NCBI GenBank assembly: GCA_947628105.1
Contig: CANQYN010000044.1
Location: 1 to 8,709 of the forward strand
Source of the DNA: an uncultured Bacilli bacterium
Lineage (GTDB): Bacteria > Bacillota_I > Bacilli_A > RF39 > UBA660
Direction: 5' to 3'
DNA: 8,709 bases
The position numbers and the translations under genes are program-made. The notes beneath the pieces are model-generated. The model saw only the letters and a list, made by a program, of their open reading frames with translations. It was not told the origin of the DNA and made no database searches. Below, piece after piece: positions 6,338 to 8,709 of the stretch (position 1 is the stretch's first letter; each line of letters opens with the position of its first letter).

Positions 6338-7359
6338 ATTTTTTTCTTCTTTCTAATAGTTAGTAAAATCGTTCCTAAAATAAGGGCGAAATAATACGTG
6401 ATAAAACGCCATAATAACATCACAGCCGAAAGAGAAGAGCTCGTTATAAAGTATCCATAAAATACCATAAATCCATATTCTAATCCTCCTGTCCCTCCGG
6501 GAATCGGAACAAAAGAGCCAAGAAGCATCACATAAGAAGAAGCGACAAGAGCAGTAAATAAATTCATGCTTGTATAATCACCTGTTCCAAATAATAAAGC
6601 AAGAGGAATGGCATATTGACATATTAGCGCAAAAAGATCGACAATAATAAGCCTTATAAAATTTTTCTTATCTTTTAATAACAGTTTTTTCCCATTATGA
6701 AATTCTTCTAATGACTCTTGAAATTTTTTTACTGTTTTTTCTCTATTTTTAATAATTTTTAACTTGGCAAGAAAACCAATTACATGTTTCATAACAAATT
6801 GATTTAGTTTTTTGGCAGAAGTTAAAACAAATAAACCAATAATTACGATTAAGTTACAAATAAATCCTAACGTCACTAAATATTTTAATAAATTATTATC
6901 TGGAAATAGTCCTAAAAAATGATTACTTAAAACTGCTATAACACCTAACATAACTAAGGCAATTTGATAAATAATAAAATTTTGAATCACGATATTAGAA
7001 GCATCCGAAAGGCGAATATCAGCTTTTTTTAAATAATAAATTTGATATGGTTGTCCTCCCGTTGCGAAAGGAGTAACAGCATGAAAAAAATTCGTTTTTA
7101 AAGTCATTTCCATCGCTTGTTTAAAAGAAAATTGATCTTGAATTTTTTTTGATAAATTTTGAATGACGACAGCTTTTAAACCCCAATATCCAAAAATTAA
7201 AATAAATCCGACTAAAAGCCATATTTTGTTAATATGGACTATTTCTTCGATAATTGCTTCATAATTATCTTTTAAAGTAAAATATAAAACCAAAATCGTA
7301 ACAATAAAAAGTACTAAAAAACTAATTGTTTGTTTTACTTTGTTATTCATTTTTGTCAT
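6328..7359 (-). CDS. PF03706-type (YbhN/AglD/MprF transmembrane-like) integral membrane protein
   Basis: A 343-residue multi-pass membrane protein of the lysylphosphatidylglycerol-synthase transmembrane family (formerly UPF0104), related to the flippase half of MprF. Hydrophobic segments lie near 12-28, 46-62, 122-145, 157-180, 235-257, 268-284 and 312-335. The family's conserved loops are present: NFFHAVTPFATGGQPYQ (90-106) and GSFVPIPGGTGGLEYG (281-296). There is no C-terminal aminoacyl-transferase domain, so it is not a full MprF and should not make lysyl-PG. A likely role is moving or handling a lipid, perhaps the glycolipid made by the next gene; this is inferred from context. Its ATG at 7359 lies inside the end of pgk (17-nt overlap) and its end overlaps the glycosyltransferase start by 10 nt. 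A second ATG at 7350 (residue 4) is possible and would still overlap pgk. No strong ribosome site is seen, so translation probably couples to pgk. Confidence 0.88.
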   Translation of the reverse strand: MTKMNNKVKQTISFLVLFIVTILVLYFTLKDNYEAIIEEIVHINKIWLLVGFILIFGYWGLKAVVIQNLSKKIQDQFSFKQAMEMTLKTNFFHAVTPFATGGQPYQIYYLKKADIRLSDASNIVIQNFIIYQIALVMLGVIAVLSNHFLGLFPDNNLLKYLVTLGFICNLIVIIGLFVLTSAKKLNQFVMKHVIGFLAKLKIIKNREKTVKKFQESLEEFHNGKKLLLKDKKNFIRLIIVDLFALICQYAIPLALLFGTGDYTSMNLFTALVASSYVMLLGSFVPIPGGTGGLEYGFMVFYGYFITSSSLSAVMLLWRFITYYFALILGTILLTIRKKKKICE

Positions 7360-8533
7360 CGATACAGCTTATTCCTGGCAATTCTTTTCCTTCTAATAAT
7401 TCTAAAGAAGCTCCTCCTCCAGTAGAAATATGAGTCAAATCTTTTTCATATCCTAATTGAATTGCAGCGCTAGCAGTATCTCCCCCTCCAATTATCGTAA
7501 TAGCATCACTTTGTTTTAATATTTCTAAAAGTTCCCGTGTCCCATTGGCAAACGATTTTATTTCGCTATATCCAACAGGTCCATTCCAAATAATAGTTTT
7601 GCTATCTTGTAAATAATTTTTAAATACTTTTATTGTTCCGTGTCCAATGTCAAGTCCTATTTCATTTTCTTTTATCTCATTAATAAAACATTCTCTTGGA
7701 ACAGCATTTTCTGATATTTCAGTAGCATTTATACTATCGATTGGTAAAATGATTTTATCACTATACTTTTCTAGCATTCTTTTACAAAAAGGAATATTTT
7801 CTTCATCTAACAACGATTTGCCAATTTCAAAATCAGATGCCTTTAAAAAAGTATATGCCATTGCTCCTCCAATTAATAAATGATCCGCTTTTTCTGCTAA
7901 ATTTTCAATGACACCAATTTTATCACTTACTTTAGCCCCTCCTAAAATAATAGTTAGTGGTCTTTTAGGATTATCGATGGCTTCTTTCATTATTTTTAAT
8001 TCTTTTTCGATTAAAAATCCAACACCACTTGGAAGATGGGATGCAATTCCCACGTTAGAAGCATGAGCTCGGTGGGCAGTTCCAAAAGCATCGTTGATAT
8101 AAATATCACCTAAACTAGCCCAATATTCCCCTAATTCAGGATGATTTTTACTTTCTTTTTTGTCATCCAAATCTTCATATCGAGTATTCTGAAGTAAAAT
8201 GATTTCTTTTTCCTTCATATTTTGAATTGCTCTTTCAACTTCTTCCCCTCTTGTCTTAGGAACAAATAATACTTTTTGATTCAATAATTTTTCTAAACGA
8301 ATAGCTACCGGTTGTAAATTATTTTTTTCTTTATCTGCTTCTTCTTTTATTCTCCCTAAATGAGAAAGCAAAATTAACTTAGCATTATTTTCAAGCGCAT
8401 AACGAATTGTCTCTAAACTTTGACGAATCCGATTATCATCTACGATTTCTCCATTTTTCATAGGAACATTAAAGTCCACACGCATAATTACTTTTTTCCC
8501 ATTCAAATTAAAATCTTTGATTGTTTTTTTCAT
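7343..8533 (-). CDS. pgk: Phosphoglycerate kinase
   Basis: A 396-residue phosphoglycerate kinase (family about 390-415), catalysing the first ATP-yielding step of glycolysis. Numbered from the ATG at 8533: RVDFNVP 18-24, the DDNRIR substrate loop about 32-37, SHLGR about 57-61, NDAFGTAHRAHAS 147-159, the GGAKVSDK hinge 198-205, WNGPVGYSE about 316-324, GGGDTASA 349-356 and GGGASLELLEG 372-382. The QNTRYE...ESKN...YWASLGD stretch (about 115-143) differs from Bacillus PGK and resembles Mollicutes-type enzymes. I prefer the ATG at 8533 to the in-frame ATG at 8542 because MKKTIKD aligns with the family start and GGGA lies 8 nt before it, while the upstream ATG has no spaced ribosome site; using 8542 adds three residues. 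It is first in the operon, with a promoter close upstream. Its last codons contain the next gene's start. Confidence 0.97.
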   Translation of the reverse strand: MKKTIKDFNLNGKKVIMRVDFNVPMKNGEIVDDNRIRQSLETIRYALENNAKLILLSHLGRIKEEADKEKNNLQPVAIRLEKLLNQKVLFVPKTRGEEVERAIQNMKEKEIILLQNTRYEDLDDKKESKNHPELGEYWASLGDIYINDAFGTAHRAHASNVGIASHLPSGVGFLIEKELKIMKEAIDNPKRPLTIILGGAKVSDKIGVIENLAEKADHLLIGGAMAYTFLKASDFEIGKSLLDEENIPFCKRMLEKYSDKIILPIDSINATEISENAVPRECFINEIKENEIGLDIGHGTIKVFKNYLQDSKTIIWNGPVGYSEIKSFANGTRELLEILKQSDAITIIGGGDTASAAIQLGYEKDLTHISTGGGASLELLEGKELPGISCIDDKNE

Positions 8534-8541
8534 CTCTATCA

Positions 8542-8545
8542 TCCC
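8542..8545 (-). promoter_or_regulatory. Ribosome binding site deciding the pgk start
   Basis: GGGA on the minus strand ends 8 nt before the ATG at 8533. It overlaps the alternative ATG at 8542, which therefore cannot use it and has no other purine-rich site at proper spacing. Confidence 0.5.
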
Positions 8546-8556
8546 ATTCTAGTACT

Positions 8557-8585
8557 ATTCTATCAAAATATTGCTCTTTATTCAA
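8557..8585 (-). promoter_or_regulatory. SigmaA-type extended -10 promoter of the pgk operon
   Basis: Minus strand: -35 TTGAAT (8585-8580), 17-nt spacer, -10 TAGAAT (8562-8557) with TG one base upstream (TGATAGAAT), an extended -10. It lies downstream of the terminator hairpin at 8603-8634, so pgk should be transcribed from here with a leader of only about 15-20 nt. Confidence 0.7.
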
Positions 8586-8602
8586 GGGATATAATTGGGA
8601 TC

Positions 8603-8634
8603 AAAAAAGAAAAGATTTTTTCAAATCTTTTCTT
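8603..8634 (-). terminator. Intrinsic terminator upstream of pgk
   Basis: On the minus strand AAGAAAAGATTT (8634-8623) pairs perfectly with AAATCTTTTCTT (8618-8607) across a GAAA tetraloop, followed by a T-run to 8603. It has no U-run on the plus strand, so it acts on leftward transcripts. It most likely ends a gene to the right of the window, insulating the pgk promoter; a role as an attenuator in a long leader cannot be excluded. Confidence 0.8.
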
Positions 8635-8643
8635 CAGACTGTT

Positions 8644-8675
8644 GACAAATAGGTAAATATTTTTACTTATTTGTC
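8644..8675. repeat. Long inverted repeat (14-bp hairpin) upstream of the terminator
   Basis: GACAAATA (8644-8651) pairs with TATTTGTC (8668-8675). The stem continues through one G-T pair and GTAAA/TTTAC to a 4-nt TATT loop, giving 14 pairs. The plus strand after it reads TTTTATTTT, terminator-like for rightward transcription, but no rightward gene is visible. Read leftward it is the first of two tandem hairpins separated by 9 nt. It may be a bidirectional terminator part, a leader structure or a copy of an intergenic repeat. Confidence 0.6.
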
Positions 8676-8709
8676 TTTTATTTTGAAAAATTTTAGATAT
8701 TATTGAAAA

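Noticed and set aside
6328..7359. Calling the membrane protein MprF (lysyl-phosphatidylglycerol synthase)
   Set aside because: At 343 residues it contains only the transmembrane family region and lacks the aminoacyl-transferase domain.
7647..7883. Plus-strand open frame of 78 codons
   Set aside because: It is antisense to conserved pgk sequence and shows no recognisable motif.
8420..8656. Plus-strand open frame of 78 codons across the pgk start
   Set aside because: It covers the pgk 5' end, its promoter and the terminator hairpin on the opposite strand; the product is compositionally biased and has no family signature.
8643..8671. TTGACA on the plus strand as a rightward promoter
   Set aside because: The position 17 nt downstream reads CTTATT, a poor -10, and the hexamer overlaps the hairpin arm; no rightward gene follows within the window.
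8578..8709. Minus-strand frame open for 43 codons from the right edge to a TAA at 8580-8578, possibly the end of an upstream gene
   Set aside because: It reads straight through both hairpins and into the pgk -35, and its product is low-complexity (K/I/F/S). More likely chance; the other two frames stop near the edge.

Overview
This window is very AT-rich DNA (roughly 30% G+C by eye). All recognisable genes lie on the minus strand, so transcription runs right to left. A clear spo0A gene points to Bacillota with an endospore programme. The PGK has a QNTRYE / ESKN / YWASLGD stretch that I recall from Mollicutes and related low-GC Bacilli rather than from Bacillus itself. Together these suggest an uncultured or gut-type Bacilli lineage near the Mollicutes/Erysipelotrichales. 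That placement is an inference. Trp is encoded by TGG in the places I checked, so nothing argues for UGA=Trp recoding.

Layout in transcription order, from high to low coordinates. (1) 8543-8709 is a leader/intergenic stretch with two adjacent long hairpins, the second with a minus-strand U-tract, followed by a good sigmaA-type extended -10 promoter. (2) 4366-8533 is a tight unit: pgk, a PF03706-type multi-pass membrane protein, a GT4 glycosyltransferase resembling diacylglycerol glucosyltransferases, and tpiA. The first three overlap one another and tpiA follows after 13 nt. (3) 3498-4352 is spo0A with its own consensus -10, two near-consensus 0A boxes upstream, and an intrinsic terminator whose hairpin begins inside the last codons. 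(4) 1-3505 is rnr (RNase R), capA (membrane-anchored CapA-type metallophosphatase) and the first 17 codons of smpB, with 8-9 nt gaps.

Functionally, two glycolytic enzymes are interleaved with a probable membrane-glycolipid synthesis pair. The sporulation master regulator follows, and then an RNA quality-control unit (RNase R plus the tmRNA partner SmpB) interrupted by an envelope-associated phosphatase. No mobile element, CRISPR array, tRNA or rRNA is visible. The protein families are all known. What deserves attention is the gene arrangement, the candidate Spo0A autoregulatory sites and the paired hairpins before pgk; I see no clear new biological system.
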